Shown here one piece after another: positions 9,111 to 18,873 of a stretch of DNA of 64,000 nt. Under the pieces are notes generated by a model. That model was given only the letters and a program-made list of their open reading frames with translations. It ran no database searches and was not told the origin of the DNA. The first letter of the stretch is position 1. Every line of letters begins with the position of its first letter. Made by a program: the position numbers and the translations under genes. Source of the DNA: Streptomyces sp. P9-A4 (lineage in GTDB: Bacteria > Actinomycetota > Actinomycetes > Streptomycetales > Streptomycetaceae); NCBI RefSeq assembly GCF_036634195.1, contig NZ_JAZIFY010000001.1, positions 6,520,501-6,584,500 on the forward strand. The letters run 5' to 3'.

Positions 9111-10400
9111 TCAGGCCGGCTGCGGGGTGAGGCGGCGCAGGCCCCTGCGGTCGTAGTAGTGCGTCATGGCGAGTCCGAAGGCCAGGGCCAGGACGACGCC
9201 GACGCCGATCATGATCCAGCCGCGCGCCAGCCCCGCGTCCGCACGGGCGTCGAAGTAGAGGATGGACCGCACCCCGGCGCTGAGCTGGTGCATCGGCTCG
9301 AAGATGCTCAGGAAGCGGAAGAAGCCGGGGGTGGCCTCCAGGGGCACGGTCGCCCCGGAGGAGGGGAGGGCCAGGGCGATGAAGACGAACATGGAGACGA
9401 GCTGGCCGATGCCGCCGAAAGCGGCGTTGATGGCCTGGACGCCCAGACCGACGGCGGTCGTCGCGCAGTAGGAGAAGAGCCACAGCATCGGCAGGTGTGA
9501 TGCGTCCATGCCGAGGATCGCGATCGTGGCCACCATGACGAGCGTCGTGGTGAGGACCGAGATGCCGGCCGTCATGAGCATCTTGAGGACGAGCGTCTGG
9601 GTGCGGCTGATCGGCACCGTGGGGTGGCGGGAGTGCCAGGGGCCGATCTCGCTGTCCGCGTAGCCGAGTGCGGTGTCGACGCCGCTGTTGACGAGGTTGC
9701 CGCCGATGAAGCCGCCGAGGACCAGGAGCAGCGTGTAGTAGAAGGCCGAAAGGCCAAGGCCGCTGTGCCGGCCGATCGGATGGCCGACCCGGGTGGTGAC
9801 GCCCACCGGGTCGGTCAGCAGCAGCCGGGTCGTGGAGTCGGCGGAGGCGGTGGTGGGCGAGGCGGCGAGCTGCTTGCCGAGGGTCAGTGAGGCCTGGTGG
9901 GCGGCGGCCTGGTTGATCTGGGACGCCATCGACGAGCCCAGGCTGCCGAGCCCGGGGTTGGTGAGCACGGTGAGCGTCGGCCGGACCTTCGCCCGCTCCG
10001 TGGTCAGCGCCGCGACGGAGGCGGTGAAGTCCTCCGGGACGACGAGGGCGCCGTAGACCTTCCCCGAGGCCAGTGCGTTCTGGGCCTGGGCGGGGTCGAG
10101 CCGCTGCCAGTCGACGTCGGTCTTCGAGGAGCCGGTGGCGGCGATGGCGTCGGTGATCTGCCGGCCCAGGTTCTCGCTCTGCCCCGGCAGCGGGCGGCCC
10201 TGATCCGCGTCGACGAGGGCGATGGGCAGTCGGTGGAGGCTGTCGTTCGGGTTGAGGATGCCGCCCATGTAGAGGAACGCGAGGCCCAGGGCGACCAGGG
10301 AGCTCAGGACGGTGGGGACGAGCCACAGCTTGGGGCGCCGGACGAGGTTGCCGGCCCGGACCTGTGGGCCGGGGGTGTGCGGGGGGTTCGCGGACGTCAT
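9111..10400 (-). CDS. YhgE/Pip or DUF3533-type multi-pass membrane protein
   Basis: 429 residues. One membrane segment near the N-terminus (LVPTVLSSLVALGLAFLYMG), an extracellular domain of about 190 residues, then five membrane segments. This is the ABC-2/SNG1 layout of the DUF3533 and phage-infection-protein relatives. The conserved LPIALVDADQGRP follows the first membrane segment. Members are thought to act in export or tolerance of small molecules or peptides, but no ATPase gene is adjacent. The start ATG at 10400 gives a short cytosolic N-terminus (SANPPHTPGPQVRAG). No clear ribosome site. It converges with recQ, leaving only 33 bases between the stops. Confidence 0.82.
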   Translation of the reverse strand: MTSANPPHTPGPQVRAGNLVRRPKLWLVPTVLSSLVALGLAFLYMGGILNPNDSLHRLPIALVDADQGRPLPGQSENLGRQITDAIAATGSSKTDVDWQRLDPAQAQNALASGKVYGALVVPEDFTASVAALTTERAKVRPTLTVLTNPGLGSLGSSMASQINQAAAHQASLTLGKQLAASPTTASADSTTRLLLTDPVGVTTRVGHPIGRHSGLGLSAFYYTLLLVLGGFIGGNLVNSGVDTALGYADSEIGPWHSRHPTVPISRTQTLVLKMLMTAGISVLTTTLVMVATIAILGMDASHLPMLWLFSYCATTAVGLGVQAINAAFGGIGQLVSMFVFIALALPSSGATVPLEATPGFFRFLSIFEPMHQLSAGVRSILYFDARADAGLARGWIMIGVGVVLALAFGLAMTHYYDRRGLRRLTPQPA

Positions 10401-10689
10401 GGTGCCATCGTCGACGGGCGCGCGCCGGAGCCCGGGATTGCGGCCCGTACGGGGTGGGCGGGCGTGTCGGCGCGGGCGCCACGGCGAGGGGGAACGGTGA
10501 GGTGGTCGGCGGCCCCTCCCGGGCTTCGTCGGGATGCCGCCCGCGGCCCGGCGGCGGCCCGCCGGGGTCCCGTCACGGCCCGGCCGCACCCCCGTCGTGG
10601 CCCGGGATTCAGGGGTATCCGTTCCGGTTGCGGAGCCCAGGGCGTCGCGTTTGAGTGGGTTCGCCCCCCCATGCGTCCCTGGAGCTGAG

Positions 10690-13233
10690 ATGTCGATGGC
10701 GTTCGGTTCACCCTTCGGTTCGTCCGACCCGTTCAGCGACATGCTGAACCGGTTCTTCGGAATGTCACCGGCGTCGTCGCCGCCCGCCGTGCAACGCGTA
10801 CCGATCGGGCGTCTGCTGACCGAGTCCTCGCACGAACTCCTCAACCTGGCCGCCCGCAAGGCCGTCGAGGACGGCACCTCCGACCTCGACACCGAGCACC
10901 TCCTGTGGGCGGCGACCCGGGTCGACCCCTCGCGCAGGCTGCTGGCCCAGGTCGGGGTCGACCCCGAGGCGCTCGCGGCCCAGCTCGACGAGGTGCTGCC
11001 CCGGGAGTCCGGCGAGCCCTCCTCCGAGCCCGGACTCACCCCGGCGGCCAAGCGCACCCTGGCCGCCGCCTACGCCCGCTCGCAGCGGGCGGGCGTGTCG
11101 TACATCGGCCCCGAGCACATCCTCGCCGCCCTCCTCGACGACGCCGATTCGGGAGCCACCCGGATGCTCGGCGCGGACGACCACGATGTGAAGAAGCTGC
11201 GCGGCCTCACGGACCGGGCGGCCGGACCCGACGGCGGCGCCCGGGCGGCGGCGAAGGAGCCGGCGACGACCCTGGACGAGTTCGGCAGGGACCTCACGGA
11301 GGAGGCGAAGGCCGGAAGACTGGACCCGGTCGTCGGCCGCGCCGAGGAGATCGAGCAGACCATCGAGATCCTCTCCCGGCGCTCCAAGAACAACCCCGTG
11401 CTCATCGGCGAGCCCGGCGTCGGCAAGACCGCCATCGTGGAGGGCCTCGCCCAGCGGATCGTCGCCGGGGAGGTGCCCGACACCCTGAAGGACAAGCGGG
11501 TCGTCTCCCTGGACCTGTCGGGCATGGTGGCCGGAGCGCAGTACCGCGGCCAGTTCGAGGAACGCCTGAAGAAGGTCATCGAGGACGTCCAGAACGCCGG
11601 CGGCGAGATCATCGTCTTCATCGACGAACTCCACACCGTCGTCGGCGCGGGCGCGACGGGCGAGGGCTCGATGGACGCCGGAAACATGCTCAAGCCCGCC
11701 CTCGCGCGCGGTGAGCTGCACGTCGTCGGCGCGACCACGATCGACGAGTACCGCAAGCACATCGAGAAGGACGCCGCCCTGGAGCGCCGCTTCCAGCCCG
11801 TCCTGATCCCGGAGCCCACCGTCGAGGAGACCGTGCAGATCCTCGAAGGACTGCGGGACGCCTACGAGGCCCACCACCAGGTCCGCTTCGCCGACGGCGC
11901 CCTGGCGGCGGCGGCCGAGCTCTCCGACCGCTACATCAGCGACCGGTTCCTGCCCGACAAGGCCATCGACCTGATGGACCAGGCGGGCGCCCGCGTACGG
12001 CTGCGCAGCGCGGGCCGTTCCACCGAGGTCGTCAGCCGCGAGGACCAACTCGCCAAGCTGCGGCGCGAGAAGGACCAGGCCGTCGCCGCCGAGCAGTTCG
12101 AGAAGGCCTCCGACCTGAAGCGGCAGATCGCCGAGAGTGAGGGCGAACTCGCGGGCGTCGAGGAACGCCGCGAGGGCGTCGTCTCCGTCACCGCCTCCGA
12201 CATCGCCGACATCGTGTCGCGCCGTACGGGCATCCCCGTGTCCCAGCTGACCGCCAGCGAGAAGGAGAAGCTGCTCAAGCTGGAGGACGAGATGCACGCC
12301 AGGATCGTCGGCCAGGACGAGGCCGTCACCGCGGTCTCCGAGGCGGTGCGCCGCAGCCGCGCCGGCATGGGCGACCCGAACCGTCCCGTCGGCTCGTTCC
12401 TCTTCCTCGGGCCGACGGGCGTCGGCAAGACCGAACTCGCCAAGACCCTCGCCGACCTGCTCTTCGGCGACGAGGACCGCATGATCCGCTTCGACATGAG
12501 CGAGTTCCAGGAGAAGCACACCGTGGCCCGGCTCGTCGGCGCGCCCCCCGGATACGTCGGCTACGAGGAGGCCGGCCAGCTCACCGAGAAGGTCCGCCGC
12601 AACCCGTACAGCGTCGTCCTGTTCGACGAGGTGGAGAAGGCCCACCCCGACGTCTTCAACACGCTGCTCCAGATCCTCGACGACGGACGGCTCACCGACG
12701 GTCAGGGCCGCACGGTCGACTTCCGGCACTGCGTCGTCATCATGACGTCCAACATCGGCGCCCACCGGATCCTCGCCCACGAGGGCGACGCCGCCGAGCT
12801 GAAGGACGAGCTGATGGGGGACCTGCGCGGGCGGTTCCTGCCCGAGTTCCTCAACCGCATCGACGACATCATCGTCTTCCACAGCCTCACCGAGGCGGAC
12901 CTGTCGGAGATCGTCGAGCACCTCCTGGACCGCAGCAAGCACCGGGTGCACGCGCAGGGCATGACTCTGGAGGTCACCGAGGCGGCGAAGAAGCTCCTCG
13001 TCGCCCACGGCTACCAGCCGGAGTTCGGCGCCCGCCCGCTGCGCCGCACGATCCAGACGGAACTGGACAACCGCGTCGCCTCGCTGCTCCTCGGCGGGGA
13101 GGCCGATCCCGGCGACACGATCGTGGCCGACGTGATCGACGACTCGCTGCACTGCACGGTGCGCAAGCACGAGGCCGGGACCGGGGCCGGGGCGAAGTCC
13201 GAGTGGGCGGAGAGCGGAGCGGTCGCCCCGTAG
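10690..13233 (+). CDS. ClpC/ClpL-type AAA+ unfoldase lacking the ClpP-docking loop
   Basis: 847 residues, Hsp100 family. In order: a Phe-rich leader ([20 protein letters not shown]), a double Clp N-domain (about 40-190), AAA domain 1 with GEPGVGKT near 241, a short UVR-type middle segment ([13 protein letters not shown]) instead of the long ClpB coiled coil, AAA domain 2 with GPTGVGKT near 575, and a C-terminal D2 small domain. In ClpC and ClpA a tripeptide (L/I/V-G-F) between TSN and PEFLNR docks ClpP. Here that interval ([20 protein letters not shown]) has none, so a protease-independent disaggregase or unfoldase is likely. The start ATG follows GGAG. A terminator hairpin separates it from convergent fdhD. 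Confidence 0.9.
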   Translation: MSMAFGSPFGSSDPFSDMLNRFFGMSPASSPPAVQRVPIGRLLTESSHELLNLAARKAVEDGTSDLDTEHLLWAATRVDPSRRLLAQVGVDPEALAAQLDEVLPRESGEPSSEPGLTPAAKRTLAAAYARSQRAGVSYIGPEHILAALLDDADSGATRMLGADDHDVKKLRGLTDRAAGPDGGARAAAKEPATTLDEFGRDLTEEAKAGRLDPVVGRAEEIEQTIEILSRRSKNNPVLIGEPGVGKTAIVEGLAQRIVAGEVPDTLKDKRVVSLDLSGMVAGAQYRGQFEERLKKVIEDVQNAGGEIIVFIDELHTVVGAGATGEGSMDAGNMLKPALARGELHVVGATTIDEYRKHIEKDAALERRFQPVLIPEPTVEETVQILEGLRDAYEAHHQVRFADGALAAAAELSDRYISDRFLPDKAIDLMDQAGARVRLRSAGRSTEVVSREDQLAKLRREKDQAVAAEQFEKASDLKRQIAESEGELAGVEERREGVVSVTASDIADIVSRRTGIPVSQLTASEKEKLLKLEDEMHARIVGQDEAVTAVSEAVRRSRAGMGDPNRPVGSFLFLGPTGVGKTELAKTLADLLFGDEDRMIRFDMSEFQEKHTVARLVGAPPGYVGYEEAGQLTEKVRRNPYSVVLFDEVEKAHPDVFNTLLQILDDGRLTDGQGRTVDFRHCVVIMTSNIGAHRILAHEGDAAELKDELMGDLRGRFLPEFLNRIDDIIVFHSLTEADLSEIVEHLLDRSKHRVHAQGMTLEVTEAAKKLLVAHGYQPEFGARPLRRTIQTELDNRVASLLLGGEADPGDTIVADVIDDSLHCTVRKHEAGTGAGAKSEWAESGAVAP

Positions 13234-13265
13234 GGACCCGTAGGGGCTGCGGGGGCTTTCCCTCA

Positions 13266-13302
13266 GGCCGGGCGGGCGACCCTCAGGGGCGCCCGCCCGG
13301 CC
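13266..13302. terminator. Bidirectional terminator between Clp and fdhD
   Basis: A perfect 13-bp inverted repeat (left arm GGCCGGGCGGGCG at 13266-13278, right arm 13290-13302) with an 11-base loop. It lies in the gap between two convergent genes, so it can end both transcripts. No T-run, as usual for actinobacterial terminators. Confidence 0.8.
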
Positions 13303-13343
13303 ACGGGCAGGGGTGACCGTCAGGGCAGAGGCAGGGGCGGCCG

Positions 13344-14180
13344 TCAGGCCACAGGCAGCGGGTCGAGCCGCTCGTCACCCGTGTACACGTTCATCGACGT
13401 ACCGCGCAGGAAGCCGACCAGGGTGAGACCGCTCTCCGTCGCGAGGTCCACCGCGAGCGAGGACGGCGCCGAGACGGCCGCGAGCAGTGGGATTCCGGCC
13501 ATCACCGCTTTCTGCACCAGCTCGAACGACGCCCGGCCGCTCACCATGAGGACCGACCCGCGCAGCGGCAGGAGGCCTTCCCGCAGGGCGTGGCCCACGA
13601 CCTTGTCCACGGCGTTGTGCCGGCCGACGTCCTCCCGCAGGCACAGCAGCTCGCCCTCGGCCGTGAACAGCCCCGCGGCATGCAGCCCGCCGGTGGTGTC
13701 GAACACCCGCTGCGCCGCCCGCAGCCGGTCGGGGAGCATCGCCAGCACGTCCGTACCGACGCGCAGCGGGTCCTCGGCCACCGACCAGGCGGCCGTGGTG
13801 CGCACCGCGTCCAGACTGGCCTTGCCGCACAGCCCGCACGACGAGGTCGTGTAGAAGTTCCGCTCCAGGGACGCGTCGGGGGCGGCCACACCGGGGGCGA
13901 GGCCGATGTCGACCACGTTGTACGTGTTGCCGCCGTCGGCGGTGGCGCCCGCGCAGTAGCGGATTCCGGCCACGTCCGCCGCCGTGTGCACGACGCCCTC
14001 GCTCACCAGGAACCCGGCCGCCAGGTCGAAGTCGTCACCCGGGGTGCGCATCGTCACCGTCAGCGGCCGTCCGCCGACGCGGATCTCCATCGGCTCCTCC
14101 GCGGCCAGGGTGTCGGGGCGGTAGGAGGAGACCCCCTCCCGCACGCGCAGGACGCGCCGCCGTACGGTCACTCTCCCCAT
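13344..14180 (-). CDS. fdhD: FdhD, formate dehydrogenase sulfurtransferase
   Basis: 278 residues. Passes sulfur from a cysteine desulfurase to the molybdenum cofactor, which is required for formate dehydrogenase activity. The catalytic CxxC is Cys115 and Cys118 in SSCGLCGKAS, and the conserved LCLREDVGRHNAVDKV follows. The start ATG at 14180 has AGAGGAGCG upstream. It lies 95 bases downstream of the formate-dehydrogenase-like gene on the same strand, so the two are probably cotranscribed and FdhD matures that enzyme. Confidence 0.97.
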   Translation of the reverse strand: MGRVTVRRRVLRVREGVSSYRPDTLAAEEPMEIRVGGRPLTVTMRTPGDDFDLAAGFLVSEGVVHTAADVAGIRYCAGATADGGNTYNVVDIGLAPGVAAPDASLERNFYTTSSCGLCGKASLDAVRTTAAWSVAEDPLRVGTDVLAMLPDRLRAAQRVFDTTGGLHAAGLFTAEGELLCLREDVGRHNAVDKVVGHALREGLLPLRGSVLMVSGRASFELVQKAVMAGIPLLAAVSAPSSLAVDLATESGLTLVGFLRGTSMNVYTGDERLDPLPVA

Positions 14181-14275
14181 GGTTCGCTCCTCTTCCCGGA
14201 GCGCCGCTCCGACGGTGTGTGGTGGTCGTGCCTGTTCGGGCGGCCGGGTACGACTCTGTCACGGGGCGCGGGGAG

Positions 14276-16648
14276 TCAGGCGGCCGGGAGGACCGTCACC
14301 GTGACGTGCTTCATGATCGGCTGGTCGCTCTGGGTGCTGTAGTCGACGAGCGCGCACAGCACGTTCATCTCCGGCATGTATCCGGCCGCGCAGCCCCGGG
14401 GAATGTCGTACGGGATCGCCAGGTACCCCTTCAGATGCCGTTCGCTCCCGTCCTTCGCGGTGCTCGTGATGTCGACGGGGCCCATGTCGGCGATGCCGCG
14501 CTCGCGCATGTCCGCGCGGTTCATGAAGACGAGGGTGCGGAGGTTCTTGATGCCGCGGTAGCGGTCGTTGTCGGAGTAGATGGTGGTGTTCCACTGGTCG
14601 TGGGACCGCATGGTGCCGAGGGCCAGGGTGCCCGGCTCGGGCACGACGTCGGGCAGCGGGGGACTGGAGAACTCGGCGCGGCCCGAGGGGGTGAGGAAGA
14701 CCAGCTCGCGGGCCGGCTGCTTGATGCGGAAGCCCAGCGGCAGGCGGACCCGCCGGTTGAAGTCCTCGAAGCCGTCGAGCGCCTTGGCCATGGTGTCCCG
14801 GATGCGGTCGTAGTCCTCGACGTACCACTCCCAGGGGGTGGCGCTGTCGGGGAGCGCGGCCCGCGCCATGCCGGCGACGATGGCCGGTTCGGACAGCAGA
14901 TGCGGCGACGCGGGGCGCTTCATGCCGAGGGAGAGGTGGACCATGCTCATCGAGTCCTCGACAGAGGTGCTCTGCACGCCCTTGCGCTGGTGGTCCTTCT
15001 CGGTGCGGCCGAGGCAGGGGAGGATGAGGGCCCGCGCGCCGTGGACGAGGTGGCTGCGGTTGAGCTTGGTGCTGACCTGGACGGTGAGGTCGCAGTTCCG
15101 AAGCGCCGCGTAGGTGAGCGGGGTGTCCGGGGCGGCCAGGGCGAAGTTGCCGCCCATGCCGACGAACACCTTGACCTCGCCGCGTCCCATCGCCTCGATC
15201 GTGCGGACGGTGTCCATGCCGTGCTCGCGTGGCGGCTCGATCCCGCACACCTCGGCGAGCCGGTCCAGGAAGGCGTCGCCGGGGCGGTGGTCGATGCCGC
15301 AGGTCCGGTTGCCCTGGACGTTGCTGTGACCGCGTACGGGCGAGGGACCCGCGCCCTCCCGCCCCAGGTTGCCCCGGAGCAGCAGCAGGTTGACGATCTC
15401 GCGGACGGTGTCGACACCGTGCTCGTGCTGGGTGAGGCCGAGACACCAGCTGATGATGCTGCGGTCGGCATCGCCGTACACGCGCGCTGCCTTGAGCACG
15501 TCGGCCCGGCTCAGCCCGGACTGCCGCTCGATCTCCTCCCACGGCGTGGCCTCGCACACCGCGCGGTACTCCTCGAAGCCGGAGGTGTGGCGGTCGATGA
15601 ACTCCCGGTCGAGCGCCCTGGGGTCGGTCGCGGACCATTCCAGGATCACCTTGGCCATGCCCCGGATCAGCGCCATGTCGCCGCCGATGCGCGGCTGGAG
15701 GTTCAGGGTGCTCGTCCTCGTCGCCTTGAAGAGCGCCATGTCCGTGAAGTCGTGCGGGACGATGGTGCGGGTCGCCGCCGCCTCGACGAGCGGGTTGACG
15801 TGCACGATCTGGGCGCCGCGCCGGTGGGCATCGGCGAGCGCGGTCAGCATCCTGGGCGCGTTGGACGCGGCGTTCACCCCGAAGACGAACAGCGCGTCGG
15901 CGGCCTCCCAGTCCTTGAGGTCGACGGTGCCCTTGCCCGTACCGAGGGAGGCCTGAAGGCCGCGGCCGCTCGCCTCGTGGCACATGTTGGAGCAGTCGGG
16001 AAGGTTGTTCGTGCCCAGCTCACGGGCCATCAGCTGGTACAGGAACGTGGCTTCGTTGCCGAGCCGCCCCGAGGTGTAGAACGCCGCCCGGTTCGGGTCG
16101 TCGAGGCCGCGCAGCGCGCGTCCCACCACCTCGAACGCGTCCTTCCAGGTGATCGGCACATAGTGGTCCGACGCCGGGTCGTAGACCATCGGCTCGGTCA
16201 GCCGGCCCTCGTTCTCCAGGTCGTAGTCGCTCCACCCGGTGAGCTCGGACACCGAGTGGGCGGCGAAGAACTCGCGGCCGACCCGCTTGCGGGTCATCTC
16301 CCAAGTGACGTGCTTGATGCCGTTCTCGCAGATGTCCAGGTGGAGGCCCTTGGTGTCGTCGGGCCACGCGCAGCCGGGACAGTCGAAGCCGGAGTTCTCG
16401 TGGTTCATCCGCATGATCGCGCGCGGGCCGTCGACCAGGGCCCCTTCGCGTACGAGGAAGGAGGTCACGCTCTTCGCGGCGCCCCAGCCGGCGGCGGGGT
16501 GGTGGTAGGGGTGGAACTCGGGGTCGCCGTCGGGAGCGGGACCCACCCTGGGCTCCCGGGGACCCACCCTGGGCTCCAGGGGCTCGGGCCCCTCCGGGGC
16601 GTTCTGCGCTTCCTGGTCGGTGCTCAAGGCTTTCCACCCTTTCACCAT
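14276..16648 (-). CDS. Molybdopterin-dependent FdhA/YdeP-type oxidoreductase
   Basis: 790 residues. Formate-dehydrogenase-alpha-like enzyme of the YdeP branch, with bis-MGD-binding domains and a C-terminal dinucleotide-binding domain. The presumed molybdenum ligand is a Cys in SNMCHEASG, where E. coli FdhF has selenocysteine. Only a CxxC (DCPGCAW) is present at the N-terminus, so the four-cysteine [4Fe-4S] site of classical enzymes is incomplete. No beta or gamma subunit is nearby, only fdhD downstream. The start is uncertain: ATG 16648 lacks a ribosome site, whereas an in-frame TTG at 16627 is preceded by AAAGGGTGG. The N-terminus carries a short repeat (two copies of PRVGP). Confidence 0.9.
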   Translation of the reverse strand: MVKGWKALSTDQEAQNAPEGPEPLEPRVGPREPRVGPAPDGDPEFHPYHHPAAGWGAAKSVTSFLVREGALVDGPRAIMRMNHENSGFDCPGCAWPDDTKGLHLDICENGIKHVTWEMTRKRVGREFFAAHSVSELTGWSDYDLENEGRLTEPMVYDPASDHYVPITWKDAFEVVGRALRGLDDPNRAAFYTSGRLGNEATFLYQLMARELGTNNLPDCSNMCHEASGRGLQASLGTGKGTVDLKDWEAADALFVFGVNAASNAPRMLTALADAHRRGAQIVHVNPLVEAAATRTIVPHDFTDMALFKATRTSTLNLQPRIGGDMALIRGMAKVILEWSATDPRALDREFIDRHTSGFEEYRAVCEATPWEEIERQSGLSRADVLKAARVYGDADRSIISWCLGLTQHEHGVDTVREIVNLLLLRGNLGREGAGPSPVRGHSNVQGNRTCGIDHRPGDAFLDRLAEVCGIEPPREHGMDTVRTIEAMGRGEVKVFVGMGGNFALAAPDTPLTYAALRNCDLTVQVSTKLNRSHLVHGARALILPCLGRTEKDHQRKGVQSTSVEDSMSMVHLSLGMKRPASPHLLSEPAIVAGMARAALPDSATPWEWYVEDYDRIRDTMAKALDGFEDFNRRVRLPLGFRIKQPARELVFLTPSGRAEFSSPPLPDVVPEPGTLALGTMRSHDQWNTTIYSDNDRYRGIKNLRTLVFMNRADMRERGIADMGPVDITSTAKDGSERHLKGYLAIPYDIPRGCAAGYMPEMNVLCALVDYSTQSDQPIMKHVTVTVLPAA

Positions 16649-16730
16649 GGGAAATCAGGGCATGACGGAGGAATCGGCATCCTTTGGCAGGCTATGTGCG
16701 GCGAGGGGGCCATGCCACTTGGGTGGGCGG

Positions 16731-16850
16731 GTGCGCCCGCCTCGGATACGCCCGCCTCTGCTGCGCCCGCCCCGGGTGCGCCAGTCTCGGATGCGCCCGC
16801 CTCTGGGGTGGTCGCCCCTGGTCCACCCGCCTCGGGTGCACCCGTATCGC
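16731..16850. repeat. Eight tandem 15-bp repeats between FDH and DyP genes
   Basis: Eight units in exact 15-base register, consensus near GTGCGCCCGCCTCGG, fill much of the 338-base gap (16649-16986) between the divergent oxidoreductase and DyP genes. Units 1-5 are close to the consensus; units 6-8 are more diverged. The phase would encode pentapeptide repeats (APASD-like on the plus strand), but no convincing start or ribosome site exists, so I treat it as non-coding. The DyP promoter must lie in the remaining 130 bases. Confidence 0.75.
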
Positions 16851-16986
16851 GCGCATCTCCGCGTGCGAACCGCTCGCCGCGCCCCTCCCCGTCGGGCTGC
16901 GGGTCCGATCAAGCGCACCTACCCTGACGCTGTCCCTTTCTTCCCTTTTGTTGATCGTTGCTGATCACTTTCCGGCCGGGAGTGCC

Positions 16987-17970
16987 ATGGTCGTCGTTCA
17001 GCCCGTCGTCACATCGCCCACCCGGGCCGCCGTCTTCCTGGTGGCCACCGTCAACCCGGGCGGCGAGGCCACGGTGAGGGACGGTCTCCAGGAGCTGTCT
17101 TCCCTGACCCGCTCCGTCTCCTTCCGGCTGCGCGACGCCGGTCTCGTCTGCGTCGCGGGGATCGGGTCCGAGGGCTGGGACCGGCTCGTCGGCGGCCCCC
17201 GCCCCCGCGAACTGCACCCCTTCCCGGCCCTGACCGGCCCCCGGCACCGCGCCCCGGCCACCCCGGGCGACCTGCTCTTCCATGTGCGCGCCCGGCGCAT
17301 GGACCTCTGCTTCGAGCTGGCCAGGCTGATCATGGACCGGCTGGGCGGCGCCGTGACCGTCGTCGACGAGGTCCATGGATTCACCTACTTCGACGAGCGC
17401 GACCTCCTCGGCTTCGTCGACGGCAGCGAGAACCCCTCGGGCGCGGTGGCGTCCGGAGCCGTCCACATCGGCGACGAGGACCCCGGCTTCCGCGGCGGCA
17501 GCTATGTCGTCGTGCAGAAGTACCTCCACGACATGGGCGCCTGGGACGCGCTCACCGTCGAGGAGCAGGAGCGGGTCATCGGGCGGTCCAAGGCGTCCAA
17601 CGTCGAGATGCCCGACGACGTCAAACCCGCGAACTCGCACGTCGCCCTGAACACGATCGTCGACGAGGACGGCGTGTCCCGCCAGATCCTCCGCGCGAAC
17701 ATGCCGTTCGGGCAGGTGGGCGGCGGCCGGTTCGGCACCTACTTCATCGGATACGCGCGGACCCCCTCCGTCACCGAACGGATGCTCCGCAACATGTTCC
17801 TCGGCGACCCGCCGGGCACCACCGACCGCATCCTCGACTTCTCCAGGGCCGTCACCGGCGGCCTCTTCTTCGTGCCGAGCGCCGACTTCCTCGACGACCT
17901 GCCGGCCGCGCCGCCGGACGCCGCCCGCCGGGGGGAATCCCTCGGCATCGGCGGCCTGAAAGGAGCCTGA
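16987..17970 (+). CDS. DyP-type peroxidase, encapsulin cargo
   Basis: 327 residues. Heme dye-decolorising peroxidase. The family signature GFVDGSENP carries the catalytic Asp, and the proximal heme-ligand His is probably in KPANSHVALN. No signal peptide. The last residues, ESLGIGGLKGA, match the encapsulin-loading peptide (SLGIGSLKG type), so the enzyme should be packaged inside the shell encoded next. The start ATG at 16987 follows CGGGAG; the frame extends upstream to 16684 through the tandem repeats and is not used. The encapsulin gene begins six bases after the stop. Role: peroxide detoxification or oxidation inside a nanocompartment. Confidence 0.96.
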   Translation: MVVVQPVVTSPTRAAVFLVATVNPGGEATVRDGLQELSSLTRSVSFRLRDAGLVCVAGIGSEGWDRLVGGPRPRELHPFPALTGPRHRAPATPGDLLFHVRARRMDLCFELARLIMDRLGGAVTVVDEVHGFTYFDERDLLGFVDGSENPSGAVASGAVHIGDEDPGFRGGSYVVVQKYLHDMGAWDALTVEEQERVIGRSKASNVEMPDDVKPANSHVALNTIVDEDGVSRQILRANMPFGQVGGGRFGTYFIGYARTPSVTERMLRNMFLGDPPGTTDRILDFSRAVTGGLFFVPSADFLDDLPAAPPDAARRGESLGIGGLKGA

Positions 17971-17976
17971 GCACCC

Positions 17977-18819
17977 ATGACGACCCCCGACGCCACGCCC
18001 CCCGCGCCGCACGGACTCACCACGAACAACCTGCACCGCGAACTCGCCCCGATCACCCCGGCGGCCTGGGCCGAGATCGAGGAGGAGGCCCGCCGCACCT
18101 TCCGGCGCAACGTCGCGGGACGCCGGGTCGTCGACGTACCCGACCCGGCCGGTCCGGAACTCTCCGCCGTCGGCACCGGACACCTCACCGAGATGAGCCC
18201 GCCCGCCCCCGGCGTCACGGCGTACCTGCGCGAGGCGAAGCCGCTCGTCGAACTCCGGGTGCCGTTCACCGTGGCGAGGGCCGCCGTGGACGACGTCGAG
18301 CGCGGGGCCAAGGACTCCGACTGGCAGCCCGTCAAGGACGCGGCCCGCGCGATGGCGTTCGTCGAGGACCGGACGGTCTTCGACGGGTACGGGGCGGCCG
18401 GCGTCGACGGACTGCGCGCCCGCTCCTCGAACCCGGTGGTACGGCTGCCCGCCGAACCGCGCGACTACCCGGACGCGGTGAGCCGGGCGCTGACCGCGCT
18501 GCGGCTCGCCGGAGTGGACGGCCCGTACGCCCTGCTCCTCGGCGCCGACGAGTACCGCGCGGTCAGCGAGACCTCCGACCACGGCTACCCGATCGCCGCG
18601 CACCTCGGACGGATGCTGGACGGCTCCCCGATCTGGGCCCCTGCCCTCAGCGGCGGCTTCGTCCTGTCCACCCGGGGCGGCGACTTCGAACTGCTCATCG
18701 GGCAGGACCTGGCGATCGGCTACTCGGGGCACGACGCGACCAGCGTCCAGCTCTACTTCCAGGAGACGCTGACCTTCCGGACCTATACGGACGAGGCCGT
18801 GGTCGTACTGGAAGGCTGA
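17977..18819 (+). CDS. Family 1 encapsulin shell protein
   Basis: 280 residues, a little longer than most T=1 encapsulins (about 265) because of an N-terminal extension (TTPDATPPAPHG). HK97 phage-capsid fold. Typical elements are LHRELAPITPAAWAEIEEEA at the N-terminus (the helix that binds cargo peptides) and the C-terminal LLIGQDLAIGYSGHD and LYFQETLTFR. Sixty copies would form a shell of about 24 nm around the DyP peroxidase. The ribosome site AAAGGAG lies in the last codons of the peroxidase gene, so translation is coupled. No ferritin-like cargo is present. Confidence 0.97.
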   Translation: MTTPDATPPAPHGLTTNNLHRELAPITPAAWAEIEEEARRTFRRNVAGRRVVDVPDPAGPELSAVGTGHLTEMSPPAPGVTAYLREAKPLVELRVPFTVARAAVDDVERGAKDSDWQPVKDAARAMAFVEDRTVFDGYGAAGVDGLRARSSNPVVRLPAEPRDYPDAVSRALTALRLAGVDGPYALLLGADEYRAVSETSDHGYPIAAHLGRMLDGSPIWAPALSGGFVLSTRGGDFELLIGQDLAIGYSGHDATSVQLYFQETLTFRTYTDEAVVVLEG

Positions 18820-18873
18820 CGGCCCTCACTCCGATCTCGCCCCTGCCCCAGCCCGGAGCCCGGGAGCCCCGTC

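Noticed and set aside
10640..10690. HspR (HAIR) operator upstream of the Clp gene
   Set aside because: Only one TTGAGT half-site near 10650; the inverted partner is missing.
16684..16986. N-terminal extension of the DyP peroxidase through the 15-bp repeats
   Set aside because: Cys/Arg repeats unlike any DyP, and ATG 16987 has a ribosome site and matches the family start.
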